From Streptomyces sp. QL37 (GTDB lineage Bacteria > Actinomycetota > Actinomycetes > Streptomycetales > Streptomycetaceae): a DNA stretch of 64,000 nucleotides. The position numbers and the translations under genes are program-made. Shown piece after piece: positions 43,925 to 53,187 of this stretch. The stretch lies in the NCBI RefSeq assembly GCF_002941025.1, contig NZ_PTJS01000001.1, forward strand, positions 7,629,677 to 7,693,676, given 5' to 3'. Position 1 is the stretch's first letter. Each line of letters begins with the position of its first letter. A model generated the notes under the pieces. It was not told the DNA's origin and searched no databases. It worked only from the letters and a program-made list of their open reading frames with translations.

Positions 43925-45006
43925 GCGGGGGTGGTTCCTCCAGTGCTGCGGGTTTCACGGTGCGGTGCCGGAGGACCGACGCTGTCCCGTACGACGATGT
44001 GTGTCCCGAGGACGTGGTGGACGGGTGCCGACAGCTCCTCCGAGTCGCGCAGGGCCAGGCGCACTGCTGCGCGTCCCAGTTCCTCGGCGGGGGTGCGCAC
44101 CGTGGTGAGCGGGGGATTGAAGTCCTGGGCGAGCGGTATGTCGTTGTAGCCGACGACGGAGATGTCGTCAGGGACACGCAGTCCGGCGTCGGCGATGGCG
44201 CGCAGGGCTCCTGCCGCGACCATGTCGTCACCCGCGAAGACGGCGGTGAAGTCGCCGCGTCGGGCCAACAGCTCCGCCATGGCGCGGTGTCCGGCACCGC
44301 GTCCGAGTCCGCAGTCGATGACCTGTGCGTCCTCGTCGTCGAGGCCGTGCGCCGTCAGAGCCGCGCGGTAGCCGGCCACCCGGGCGTCCAGAGCGCTGTT
44401 GCCCGGCAGGCCGCCGAGGAACACGATGCGTCGGTGGCCCGCGGAGACGAGGTGACTGGTGAGGGCGCGAGCACCGGCCTCGTTGTCGAATTCGACGACG
44501 ATCGCGGGCAGTTCGGGGTCGGAGGACGGGCGTCCGCACAACACGAGCCGCGACCCCGCCCCTTGCAGCGCATGGGCATAGCGTGTCACCCGCGCACGGT
44601 AGGCCTCGTCCTCGACGATCCCGCCCACGAGAATCACCAGGCCGGCGCCCTCCTCGCGCATGAGCTTGACAAGCTCCATCTCGCGGCGCGGATCCCCGCC
44701 GGTGGAACCGACCAGGCAGAGCCTGCCGTGGTCGGAGGCCTCGGCCTCCACCCCCTCGGCCACCTGCGCGTAGAACGGGTTGGTGACCTGCCTCAGGATG
44801 ACGGCCACCATGCTGCGGCCGCCGCCGACCAAAGCCCTGGCGTGGACATTGGCGACATAGTCCAGGGAACGGGCCGCCTTGAGTACCCGCGCGCGAGTGG
44901 CGGGCGGCACCGGGTAGTTGCCACTCAGCACGCGCGAGACCGTAGCTGGGGAGACCCCCGCTTGCGCCGCCACCTCGCGAATGGTGACCCGTTCCCTTGC
45001 CGCCAT
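43921..45006 (-). CDS. LacI family transcriptional regulator
   Basis: A 361-residue repressor. The HTH is TIREVAAQAGVSPATVSRVL (residues about 8-27), with the hinge helix near 50-60 (HARALVGGGRS), followed by a two-lobe periplasmic-binding-like effector domain including VVGYNDIPLAQDFNPPLTTV, shown in part as GYNDIPLAQDFNPPLTTV. It lies between the solute-binding gene and DUF2264 in the same operon. The operon promoter has an AAAACGTTTT palindrome, a typical LacI-family operator, so autoregulation with a sugar as inducer is likely. Confidence 0.93.
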   Translation of the reverse strand: MAARERVTIREVAAQAGVSPATVSRVLSGNYPVPPATRARVLKAARSLDYVANVHARALVGGGRSMVAVILRQVTNPFYAQVAEGVEAEASDHGRLCLVGSTGGDPRREMELVKLMREEGAGLVILVGGIVEDEAYRARVTRYAHALQGAGSRLVLCGRPSSDPELPAIVVEFDNEAGARALTSHLVSAGHRRIVFLGGLPGNSALDARVAGYRAALTAHGLDDEDAQVIDCGLGRGAGHRAMAELLARRGDFTAVFAGDDMVAAGALRAIADAGLRVPDDISVVGYNDIPLAQDFNPPLTTVRTPAEELGRAAVRLALRDSEELSAPVHHVLGTHIVVRDSVGPPAPHRETRSTGGTTPA

Positions 45007-45047
45007 GCCGTTTCCTCTCGTCGCCGTGCCCGCCGCCTGTGTCGCCG

Positions 45048-46694
45048 TCAGCTGTTGGCCGCGTACTCCTCCGCGTACTCCTCAGCCATTGTGTCGCCGC
45101 CGCGACTGCGCCACTTCTTGACCGCGGCATCGAGATCGGCCATGGACGACCGGCCTGCGATCACTGCCGTGACCGTGTCGTCCATCAGCGCCCGCAGGGT
45201 CGTTCCTTGCGTGACTTCGGTCCGGGACAGCAGTCCGAAGGAGGCGCTGCGGATCGCGACGGGTACGACCTTCCGCTGCCACGAGTGCAGGGCGCGCACG
45301 GCTTCGGGACGCCCGGCCACGAACAGCACCTGGGGACCCTCGGCGAGGTAGCGGAAGGGGAGATTAGTGATGTTCTCCACCTCCCCGAGCTTGTTGCGCT
45401 GCGGCGTGCCGTCCTTGCCGCGGGTGAAATGAACGCCTTCCGAGCCGAACTGCAGCAGCTCCCACTCCTTGGAGCCGAACGGCGCCGCCAGATAGTCGAG
45501 GACCCGCAGCAGCATCTCGATGCGTTCCTTCTTGGCCTTCTTCAGGATGGTGTAGCCGAAGGAACGGCGGGCGGCGACGACTCCTCCCGGTGTGCCGTCG
45601 ACGCTGTAGGGCAGGGCGGGGGCCGGAGTGAACAGCCCCTTCGTGTCCGGGTAGAGGACCTGGTAGGCCCCGAAGCCGTTCTGCGCCGAGGCGACGGTGC
45701 CGTTGAGGAAGAGTGTGCTGAGGTCCGGGGACGACATCGAGGTGGCGTTCGGGTGGTACGAGCCCGCCGTGCGCAGCTGGGTCTGGAACGCGACGGTCGC
45801 CTTGAACCGTTCATCGGTGAAGCTCGAACGGAACTTTCCGTCCTTGCCCACCGACCAGGCCGAGACATTGTGCGCAGCGGCGTGCACAGCGTGTCCGAAC
45901 AACGACCCCGCGGCCGCGCCCAGGGCGTAGGTCTTTCCACGGGTCGCCTTCTGCGCGACCGCCGCGAAGTCCTGAGAGGTCCAACCGTCCTTCATACCGG
46001 CGTCGGTGAACAGCCCCTGGTTGAGCCAGAGGGTGGATCCCGTCACCGGGCGTTCCAGGGGGATGCCGTAGATCTGGCCGCCGACCCGGCCCATGTCGCG
46101 CCAGGCGGGTGTGGGGATTCCCGCCAGGTTGGGGTAGTCGTGGATCGCCGCCCCGGACAGGTAGGGGGTGAGGTCCTGGGCCCGCTTCTGGACGAACTGT
46201 GCCTCGCGGGGCAGGGTGTAGCCGGAGAACATGTTGATGATGTCCGGCAGCGCCTCGGCCTCACCGGCCATGACCGTGGCCATCTTCTTCTGGTAGTCGG
46301 CCTGCGGGACGACCGTGAACTCGATCTTGACGCCGAGCGCCTTCTCGACGGCACGCCAGTACTGGTTCTCCGCCGCCGCCTTCGGAGGTGTGCCGAAGGT
46401 GACGGACATGACCCGGATGGTGCTGCCGTCGCCCGGCGTGCGCTTGACCGCGGTGGTGAGATCCGCGGGGTAGCTGGTGTACCCGGCCTGGACCCCGGAC
46501 TCCGTCGGGGCGAGATCGGGCTTCGCGCCCGGTGCCGCCTCGTATTCGGGCCAGGCGGCGAGCTTCTTGCCCGCGTTCGACACGTCGCCGCCGCTCGAAG
46601 AGCTGGAGCAACCGGTGAGGAGGGACGGCACGGCGGCGGCAGCGCCCGTGGCTGCCATGGTGCGCAGCACGGTGCGCCGGGACATTCTGGGCAT
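45048..46694 (-). CDS. oligosaccharide ABC transporter substrate-binding lipoprotein
   Basis: A 548-residue family 1 solute-binding protein of the large LplA/YtcQ type. The N terminus has SRRTVLRTMAATGAAAA (Tat) and lipobox LTGC, Cys at about 28, followed by a Ser-rich linker. Length over 500 residues is usual for the LplA class found beside LplB/YtcP permeases in pectin and rhamnogalacturonan loci. It is the third gene of the minus-strand operon. The ligand is probably an acidic or rhamnose-containing oligosaccharide, inferred from context. Confidence 0.93.
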   Translation of the reverse strand: MPRMSRRTVLRTMAATGAAAAVPSLLTGCSSSSSGGDVSNAGKKLAAWPEYEAAPGAKPDLAPTESGVQAGYTSYPADLTTAVKRTPGDGSTIRVMSVTFGTPPKAAAENQYWRAVEKALGVKIEFTVVPQADYQKKMATVMAGEAEALPDIINMFSGYTLPREAQFVQKRAQDLTPYLSGAAIHDYPNLAGIPTPAWRDMGRVGGQIYGIPLERPVTGSTLWLNQGLFTDAGMKDGWTSQDFAAVAQKATRGKTYALGAAAGSLFGHAVHAAAHNVSAWSVGKDGKFRSSFTDERFKATVAFQTQLRTAGSYHPNATSMSSPDLSTLFLNGTVASAQNGFGAYQVLYPDTKGLFTPAPALPYSVDGTPGGVVAARRSFGYTILKKAKKERIEMLLRVLDYLAAPFGSKEWELLQFGSEGVHFTRGKDGTPQRNKLGEVENITNLPFRYLAEGPQVLFVAGRPEAVRALHSWQRKVVPVAIRSASFGLLSRTEVTQGTTLRALMDDTVTAVIAGRSSMADLDAAVKKWRSRGGDTMAEEYAEEYAANS

Positions 46695-46735
46695 GGCTGT
46701 TCGACCTTTCGGAGTGCGGCTCGTGAAGGGGAAGG

Positions 46736-47623
46736 TCAGCTCTTGATGGCGCCGGTGAGCACGCCCTTGGTGAAGTACTTCTGAAGGAACGGGTAGACGA
46801 TCAGGATCGGGACCGTGGCGATCACCAGGACCGCCATCTGCACGGTCTGCGGAGCACTGACCGTGCCCTCACCCGTAGTCGTGTCGGTCAGGCCTTCGCC
46901 GGCGACGACGTAGGTGCGCAGGACCTGCTGCAGTGGCCAGTGGTCGCTCTCCATGTACAGCGAGGCGTAGAACCAGGAGTTCCAGTACGCCACGGCGTAG
47001 AAGAGACCGACCACGGCGAGTGCGGCCTTGGACAGCGGCAGCACGATGGTCCAGAGGATGCGCAGGTCCCCGGCGCCGTCGAGACGGGCGGCCTCGTACA
47101 GCTCCTCCGGTATGCCCTGGAAGAAGCCGCGCAGGACGACGAGGTTGAACACGTTGACCAGCACGGGCAGGACCAGTGAGGCGTAGGAGTCCAGCAGGCC
47201 GAGTTCCTTCACGACCAGGAAGCTGGGGATCATGCCGGGTGGGAAGAGGAACGTGAAGAGCACCAGCAGCAGTACGGGCTTGCTGCCGTACACGTTGGGC
47301 CGGGCCAGTGCGTAGGCCAGGAACACCGTGCAGAGCAGGCTGAGCGCCGTGCCGATCGCGGTGACGCCGATGCTCACCCCCAGGGCATGGGTGACGATGC
47401 CGCCGTTCAGGATGTCGCGGTAGGCGTCGAGAGTGGGTTCGGTCGGCCACAGGACCCAGCCGCCGTTCTCCACCACCTCGCGCTGCGAGGCGAGCGAGGT
47501 GGACAGGATCGTCAGGAAGGGGACGCAGACCAGAGCGACCACGACCACGAGCGCGATCGCCTTGCCGACCTGCGTGACCGGTTTGGGCTTCTCCATCCAC
47601 CCGGGGCGTGCCTGCGTGCTCAC
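46736..47623 (-). CDS. carbohydrate ABC transporter permease, YtcP type
   Basis: A 295-residue six-helix permease. The EAA motif reads EAARLDGAGDLRILWTIVLP near residue 188. The sequence ends FLQKYFTKGVLTGAIKS, typical of the YtcP/LplC class. The ATG overlaps the end of the LplB-type gene by four bases. Confidence 0.93.
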   Translation of the reverse strand: MSTQARPGWMEKPKPVTQVGKAIALVVVVALVCVPFLTILSTSLASQREVVENGGWVLWPTEPTLDAYRDILNGGIVTHALGVSIGVTAIGTALSLLCTVFLAYALARPNVYGSKPVLLLVLFTFLFPPGMIPSFLVVKELGLLDSYASLVLPVLVNVFNLVVLRGFFQGIPEELYEAARLDGAGDLRILWTIVLPLSKAALAVVGLFYAVAYWNSWFYASLYMESDHWPLQQVLRTYVVAGEGLTDTTTGEGTVSAPQTVQMAVLVIATVPILIVYPFLQKYFTKGVLTGAIKS

Positions 47624-48600
47624 TTGTAGACCCCCTGCTCGCCGAGGCGGTGTGCCACCTTGTTGGCCGCGTAGACGAGTGCGGCCCCGATGAGGCCCTT
47701 GAACAGACCGGCTGCCGCGGCATAGCCGTAGTCGCCGCCGACGATGCCCTGGTAGTAGACGAAGGTGTCGATGATCTCGGCGGCTTCGGGGCCGACCGCG
47801 TCGCGTTGGAGCAGCATCTGCTCGAACCCGACGGACAGGATGTCACCCAGCCGCATGATGAGCAGGAGCACGACGACCGGCCGGATGGCGGGAAGTGTGA
47901 CGTGCCAGAAGCGGCGCCAGGGGCCGGCCCCGTCGATGGCCGCGGCCTCGTACTGCTGTTCGTCGACCTGGGAGAGCGCTGCCAGGAAGATGATGGTGCC
48001 CCATCCGGCGTCCTTCCAGATGACCTGGGCGACCACGAGGGGCTTGAACGCGTCCGGATTGCCGATGATGTCGACCGTGTGGATCCCGGCGTCCTGCAGG
48101 TAGCCGTTCACCATGCCGGTGTCGCCGAGCACCTGTTGGAAGAGGGCGACGACGATCACCCACGACACGAAGTGCGGCAGATACGCGATCGACTGGACGA
48201 AGCGGCGGACCGTGCCCCAGGTGAGGCTGTGCAGCAGCAGGGCCAGGGCGAGCGGTACGGGGAAGTAGAAGACCAGCTGGAGGACCGCGATCACGATCGT
48301 GTTGACGACGGAGTGCCAGAACTCCCCGTCGTCCAGCATCCGTTCGAAGTTGCTGCCGCCGACCCAGGCGCTGCCCCAGATGCCGTCGAAGGGGACGTAG
48401 TCCTTGAAGGCGATGATGTTGCCGGCGAGAGCGCCGTAGTGGAAGACGACGAAGTAGGCGAAGCTGCCGAACATGAGCAGAGACAGCGCGATGCTTCGCT
48501 TGTTCTGGAAACGCTTTCGCTTGTTCTGAGCGCCTGGCGGTGAATGGGAAGCGCGGCTGTGGGCCGATTTCCCGGGGCGCTCACGGAGCAGCGCTGCCAC
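47620..48600 (-). CDS. carbohydrate ABC transporter permease, LplB type
   Basis: A 326-residue six-helix permease, first gene of the operon. It has the LplB-class start of helix 1 (LLMFGSFAYFVVFHYGALAG) and YLPHFVSWVIVVALFQQVL. The EAA motif is EAAAIDGAGPWRRFWHVTLP. GTG 48600 is preceded by GGAGG at six bases. The first 35 residues are basic and cytoplasmic. Confidence 0.93.
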   Translation of the reverse strand: MAALLRERPGKSAHSRASHSPPGAQNKRKRFQNKRSIALSLLMFGSFAYFVVFHYGALAGNIIAFKDYVPFDGIWGSAWVGGSNFERMLDDGEFWHSVVNTIVIAVLQLVFYFPVPLALALLLHSLTWGTVRRFVQSIAYLPHFVSWVIVVALFQQVLGDTGMVNGYLQDAGIHTVDIIGNPDAFKPLVVAQVIWKDAGWGTIIFLAALSQVDEQQYEAAAIDGAGPWRRFWHVTLPAIRPVVVLLLIMRLGDILSVGFEQMLLQRDAVGPEAAEIIDTFVYYQGIVGGDYGYAAAAGLFKGLIGAALVYAANKVAHRLGEQGVYK

Positions 48601-48634
48601 GGAGCCTCCTCGGCTGTGGTGTGAAGTGGACGGA

Positions 48635-48663
48635 AAATTAAAACGTTTTCAGGGTGTGGTCAA
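48635..48663 (-). promoter_or_regulatory. promoter of the LplB operon with a LacI-type operator in the spacer
   Basis: On the minus strand, TTGACC (48658-48663) is followed after 17 bases by TAATTT (48635-48640). The spacer holds the palindrome AAAACGTTTT (48640-48649), flanked as TGAAAACGTTTTAA. This is the usual central-CG LacI-family operator, placed to block RNA polymerase. The operon includes its own lacI gene, so feedback control is likely. Confidence 0.85.
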
Positions 48664-48697
48664 CACCTGTGACAAGATGCGTCGGCCCGGGCGGGCC

Positions 48698-49714
48698 TCA
48701 GGCGCGCAGGAGCGAGGAGTCCGCCGATACGGCGTGCAGGGGCGACGTACCGTCGGCGACGCGACGGAGTTCCTCGATGACAAGGCGGCCCATGGCCCGG
48801 CGTTCACCGCTCACGGTCCCGGCCACATGGCCGGTGAGCATGACATTGGGCAGGGCGTACAGAGGCGAGCTCGGGGACAGCGGTTCACGGGTGGTCACGT
48901 CGAGGACGGCGTAGAGGTCCGGACGCTCGCGCAGTACGTCGACGAGCGCGTCCTCGTCCACCACGGCGCCTCGTGCCGTATTGATGAGCGTGGCACCGTG
49001 AGGCAGGCGCCTCAGGAGCTCACCCGTGATCAGCTTCTCTGTCTGACCAGGTATCAGGGGGGCGTGGACGCTCAGGACCAGGGAGCGTGCGAACAAGTCC
49101 TCCAGCTCGTCGACGGGCTCGACGCTCAGCCGGCCCAGGGCCTCGGGAGGAATGTGCGGGTCCCACGCCATCACGTGGGCTTCCAGGTGGCGCAGACGGG
49201 CCGCGACCTTGCGCGCGATCGAACCGAAGGAGACCAGGCCCACCCGCTGCCCGTAGATGCCGGGAATGCCGTCCAGTGTGGGAAGCTCCCTCGCGGTCCT
49301 GATCCGGTGTGCCCTGCGGTGCACGTCCTTGAGGGCCAGAACCGTCTGGGCGTAGACGTACTCGGCCACGGGCTCGTTGTTCGCTTCGGCCGCCGAGACG
49401 ACGACGATGTCCCGGGCCCAGACCGCTTCGCTGACGAGTCCGCGCACCGAGCCGGCGGCATAGGCCACCACCCGGAGTGCCGGAAGGTCCGAGAGGACCT
49501 GCTCCGTCAGGCGGGGCATGCCCCACGACGTGACCAGTACCTCGGCCTCGTGACGGCGAGGGTGCACGCTCAGCGCCGTGCTGTCCTCGCATTCGGCCAC
49601 CACTTCGGCGACGTCGGCCAGGTCTGCCCAGTCGGCCGGGCCGAACAGTTCGTGCTTGAGCGAGTGACTCAACACGACGGCGGCGCGGGGGCGGGTGGTT
49701 CGCGTCGGGGGCAA
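48698..49714 (-). CDS. D-isomer-specific 2-hydroxyacid dehydrogenase family protein
   Basis: About 338 residues. NAD-binding motif VGLVSFGSIARKVA at about 160, catalytic Arg in NTARGAVVDEDAL, Glu in VLDVTTREPL, and His in LTGHVAGTVSG are all present, so the triad is complete. The family reduces 2-keto acids or oxidises D-2-hydroxy acids with NAD(P). I prefer TTG 49714 because AAGGAG lies six bases upstream; an in-frame ATG at 49747 has no clear ribosome site. It sits between two polysaccharide operons, and a GAAGCAA-containing site lies upstream. The substrate is unknown. Confidence 0.85.
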   Translation of the reverse strand: MPPTRTTRPRAAVVLSHSLKHELFGPADWADLADVAEVVAECEDSTALSVHPRRHEAEVLVTSWGMPRLTEQVLSDLPALRVVAYAAGSVRGLVSEAVWARDIVVVSAAEANNEPVAEYVYAQTVLALKDVHRRAHRIRTARELPTLDGIPGIYGQRVGLVSFGSIARKVAARLRHLEAHVMAWDPHIPPEALGRLSVEPVDELEDLFARSLVLSVHAPLIPGQTEKLITGELLRRLPHGATLINTARGAVVDEDALVDVLRERPDLYAVLDVTTREPLSPSSPLYALPNVMLTGHVAGTVSGERRAMGRLVIEELRRVADGTSPLHAVSADSSLLRA

Positions 49715-49881
49715 ACTCGGCTCCTTGGAGAAGTGGTGCTGCAACATGTTCTTGCGGCCCGCCACATCGCCGACGGGCATCCGCGGTCCGGGGCCACAGC
49801 CGGATGGATCGGCGTCATGGAACGATTCACAGGGCCTTCCGGCCGGTACGACGTCCTGCATTGTGCACGGCCACCAGGATC

Positions 49882-49916
49882 GAAACAATAGGTTTCACAA
49901 AGAATCAAGTTGCTTC
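49882..49916 (-). promoter_or_regulatory. candidate regulatory sites upstream of the 2-hydroxyacid dehydrogenase
   Basis: GAAAC (49882-49886) and GTTTC (49892-49896) form an inverted repeat with a five-base gap. Next to it, on the minus strand, GAAGCAACTTGATTC (49902-49916) matches 12 of 15 positions of the site just downstream of the PL11 promoter. I did not find a clear -10. Confidence 0.45.
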
Positions 49917-50048
49917 ATCACGGGTGTGGTGTGCGAGAGCGGCGGCAGCGGCGTCACGGTGCTCCCGCCGCCCCAAGTCCGCCCTGGTGAGCCCATTTTG
50001 TGCAGCTCTTCATCCGCCTCGATGTGCTTCGGCGTACGGGTGAGGCGA

Positions 50049-50097
50049 TTGACGGGCCAACCGAAGTGCAGATTGTTGCAACTCTGGTTCATATGAA
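50049..50097 (+). promoter_or_regulatory. possible promoter and palindromes upstream of the PL26-like gene
   Basis: TTGACG (50049-50054), a 17-base spacer and a poor -10 ATTGTT (50072-50077). Overlapping and downstream are the palindromes GTTGCAAC (50075-50082) and TTCATATGAA (50088-50097), possible operators. The leader to GTG 50363 would be about 280 bases, with no gene visible in it. Confidence 0.4.
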
Positions 50098-50362
50098 TCG
50101 TCTGGTGTAAGCATGTGACCGCGGCGTGGCCGCTGAAGGCCATGGGCCGGACTCAGGGGCAGAACTCTGCCCGGCGAGCCACTTCTTCCACGCGTCCTTC
50201 GTCCGTGCCGCCGTGAGGTGAGCCGCCTGCCTGCGTGGGGCGGCGCGCCTGTTCCCGAGCCGACGGCCCGCGACGACGCGTGGACCGGTGCCATACCCCC
50301 CTTCATCCCGAACGTCCATCGACGAGCGTCCAGGCGCCCGCCGCCCAGAGGAGCTGAATACT

Positions 50363-53101
50363 GTGGGACAGATCAGTCGACGGTCCGTGTTGACCTCCGC
50401 CGCTGCGGGAGGAGCGGTCGCGTGGCTCAGCTCGACGGCGAGCGCCGCCGCGAGCAGCCCGCTCGAACAGCCTCGGGCAGTCCCGGTCCAGGCCGACGGC
50501 CACGATCCGGTGACGCTGCGCTGGCTGGAGAAGGACGTGCCGGCCGAACTCGCGGCCGGCACCACCTGGGGCGTTCCCTGGCCTGCGGGCTCGTTCGCCG
50601 AGGACCAGGATTTCTCGCTGACGACGGAGTCGGGACAGGACGTCCCGGTGCAGAGCTGGCCGACCGGATGGTGGCCGGACGGCTCCGTGAAGTGGACCGC
50701 TCATGCCATCAGCGGCACGGCCGCGCGGAGTGAGAGCTACCGGCTCGCGGCCGGCACCGCGGCGAAGCCGGAATCCGCCCTCAAGGTGCACAGCGGACGT
50801 GATCAGATCACTGTGAACACAGGTGTGATCGAGGTGGTGTTCCCTCGCAAGGGCGGCCTGGTCATCAAGTCGATCCGGCGCGGAGGCACGGTGATCGCGG
50901 AGAACGGCCACCTGATCGCCTCCCGCCAGGACAAGCCGAGTACGGACCCGTCGCCGGTGGTCAAGACCGAGTCGTTCACCGGCATCGTGAGTGCCGTGAC
51001 CGTGGAGCAGGACGGGCCGGTACGTGCCGTGATCAAGGTCGAGGGGAAGCACAAGAAGGCACGGCGCGCCTGGCTGCCCTTCGTGGTGCGCTTCTACCTG
51101 TACGCCGGATCGGACGGCATCCGCACCGTGCACAACTTCGTGTTCGACGGTGACGAGAAGAAGGACTTCATCAACGGTCTCGGTATACGTTTCGGCGTAC
51201 CGATGCGCGGTGAGCCGCACGACCGGCACGTCCGCCTCGCCGGACAGGACCAGGGTGTCCTCTCCGAGGCGGTCCGCGGCCTCACAGGGCTGCGACGTGA
51301 CCCCGGCGCGGCCGTGCGTGCGGCGCAGCACGAGGGCAGGGCGACTCCCGACCCGAGCACCTGGGACAGCCGCGTCACGTCCCGCCTGCAGTACATCCCC
51401 GCGTTCGGCGACTACAGCCTCCGGCAGCTCAACGCCCATGGGTTCGAGATCCACAAGCGGACGAAGCCCGGCCATTCATGGATCCGCGTGGACGGAGGCA
51501 AGCGCGCGGAAGGTCTCGGCTATGTGGGCTCACCCACGGGCGGACTCGCCTTCGGCATGCGCAACTTCTGGCAACTGCACCCCACCGAGCTGGAGATCGC
51601 AGGTGCGGCCGGCGAGACGGCCCAGGTCACCGTGTGGATGTGGTCCCCGCGTGCGAGCGCCATGGACCTGCGCTTCTACCACGACGGCATGGGCCAGGAC
51701 ACCTATCCCGAACAGCTCGAAGGCCTTGAGATCACCTACGAGGACTACGAACCGGGCTTCGGGACTCCCTACGGCGTCGCCCGTACCACCGAGATGACCT
51801 TCTGGGCCCTGGAGGCGACACCGAGTGCCGAGCGCTTCGCCTCGCTCGCCGCGGCCAACTCCACACCACCACTGCTCGCCAGCAGCCCCGAACACAACCA
51901 CAGCGCGAGAATCTTCGGCTCGTGGAGCCCGGTGGACCGTTCGGTCCCGGCGAAGGCGGAGATCGAGGACAAGCTCCAGGCCATCCACCGCTACCACCGC
52001 GAGCAGGTGGACCAGCGTTCCTGGTACGGCTTCTGGGACTACGGCGACATCATGCACAACTACGACGGCGACCGGCACACCTGGTCCTACGACGTCGGTG
52101 GGCACGCCTGGGACAACTCCGAGCTCTCCACCGACCTGTGGCTCTGGTACCACTACCTGCGCACCGGCGACGCCTCCGCCTTCCGCTTCGCGGAGGCCAT
52201 GACCCGCCACACCGGGGAGGTGGACATGTACCACATCGGCAAGTACCAGGGGCTGGGGACCCGGCACGGCGTCATGCACTGGGGCGACAGCGCCAAACAG
52301 GTACGCATAAGCAACGCCGGCTACAAGCGCATCTTCTACTTCCTCACCGCGGACGAACGCGTTGGCGACGTCCTGCACGATCTCGTCGACGCCGACCGCA
52401 GCTTCCTCGTCCTCGATCCCGTACGGAAGATCAGGGAAGGCGACCCCTTCGAGCCGGAGCCGAAGGCGATGCCCGTCGGAACCACCACCGACTGGGGATC
52501 ACTGGCCATGGCCTGGCTCACCGAGTGGGAGCGGCACGGCAGGTCCATCGCCCGTACGAAGCTGGTCAACGGAGCCACGACCATTGCGGCCATGCCCAAC
52601 GGATGGGTGCAGAGCGGGGCGATCACCTACGACCTCGCTGACGGCAGGTTCATCGGTCCCACGGAGCCGAGTGTGTACATAGGGTCCCTGAGCTCCGTGT
52701 TCGGGCTGATCGAAGTCATGACCGAGGTGGTGGACCTGGTCGACGACGAGAACGTCCGGAAGCAGTGGCTGATGTTCTGCCGCCTGTACAACGCCACCAA
52801 GGACGAACAGCGGGCAGTCACGGGCTCGGACTGGGGAAACCTCAATCTCCGCCAGGCCTACTCCCGGGCCACCGCATACGCCGCCCACCAGCTCGACGAC
52901 GACGCCCTGGCCCTGCGCGCCTGGAAGGAGCTGCGCACCGGGCACGCGGGATACCCCGCCGACCACGACTTCACCTCTCGTCGGTTCGAGGGCCCCGACG
53001 TGCTCAACCCCGTGGACGAGGCAAGATTCTCCGCCAACGCCAGCGCACAGTTCGGGCTCGCCGCCATCCAGTGCCTGGCCCTGGTGGGAGACAGGGCCTG
53101 A
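50363..53101 (+). CDS. Tat-exported exo-rhamnogalacturonan lyase-like protein (PL26 / YetA-like)
   Basis: About 912 residues. A Tat signal (QISRRSVLTSAAAGGAVAWL, cleaved near ASAAAS at about 33) precedes a beta-rich N-terminal domain (LRWLEKDVPAELAAGTTWGV, WPTGWWPDGSVKWTAHAIS). A long central part with YFLTADE- and GYKRIFYFL-type helices, WSYDVGGHAWDNSELSTDLW, and a C-terminal region follow. This matches the YetA-like/PcRGLX architecture of family PL26, which cleaves rhamnogalacturonan I from its end by beta-elimination. GTG 50363 has AGGAG nine bases upstream. It stands beside a PL11 endo-lyase and a CE12 esterase, so rhamnogalacturonan is the likely substrate. Confidence 0.85.
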   Translation: MGQISRRSVLTSAAAGGAVAWLSSTASAAASSPLEQPRAVPVQADGHDPVTLRWLEKDVPAELAAGTTWGVPWPAGSFAEDQDFSLTTESGQDVPVQSWPTGWWPDGSVKWTAHAISGTAARSESYRLAAGTAAKPESALKVHSGRDQITVNTGVIEVVFPRKGGLVIKSIRRGGTVIAENGHLIASRQDKPSTDPSPVVKTESFTGIVSAVTVEQDGPVRAVIKVEGKHKKARRAWLPFVVRFYLYAGSDGIRTVHNFVFDGDEKKDFINGLGIRFGVPMRGEPHDRHVRLAGQDQGVLSEAVRGLTGLRRDPGAAVRAAQHEGRATPDPSTWDSRVTSRLQYIPAFGDYSLRQLNAHGFEIHKRTKPGHSWIRVDGGKRAEGLGYVGSPTGGLAFGMRNFWQLHPTELEIAGAAGETAQVTVWMWSPRASAMDLRFYHDGMGQDTYPEQLEGLEITYEDYEPGFGTPYGVARTTEMTFWALEATPSAERFASLAAANSTPPLLASSPEHNHSARIFGSWSPVDRSVPAKAEIEDKLQAIHRYHREQVDQRSWYGFWDYGDIMHNYDGDRHTWSYDVGGHAWDNSELSTDLWLWYHYLRTGDASAFRFAEAMTRHTGEVDMYHIGKYQGLGTRHGVMHWGDSAKQVRISNAGYKRIFYFLTADERVGDVLHDLVDADRSFLVLDPVRKIREGDPFEPEPKAMPVGTTTDWGSLAMAWLTEWERHGRSIARTKLVNGATTIAAMPNGWVQSGAITYDLADGRFIGPTEPSVYIGSLSSVFGLIEVMTEVVDLVDDENVRKQWLMFCRLYNATKDEQRAVTGSDWGNLNLRQAYSRATAYAAHQLDDDALALRAWKELRTGHAGYPADHDFTSRRFEGPDVLNPVDEARFSANASAQFGLAAIQCLALVGDRA

Positions 53102-53187
53102 GGTCGGACACCGGAGCGCTCCAGCTCGGAGCAAGATCGATCAACCTCCTCTAGGATCGTTGAGATCTGTCCACCGGAGGGGGTGCC

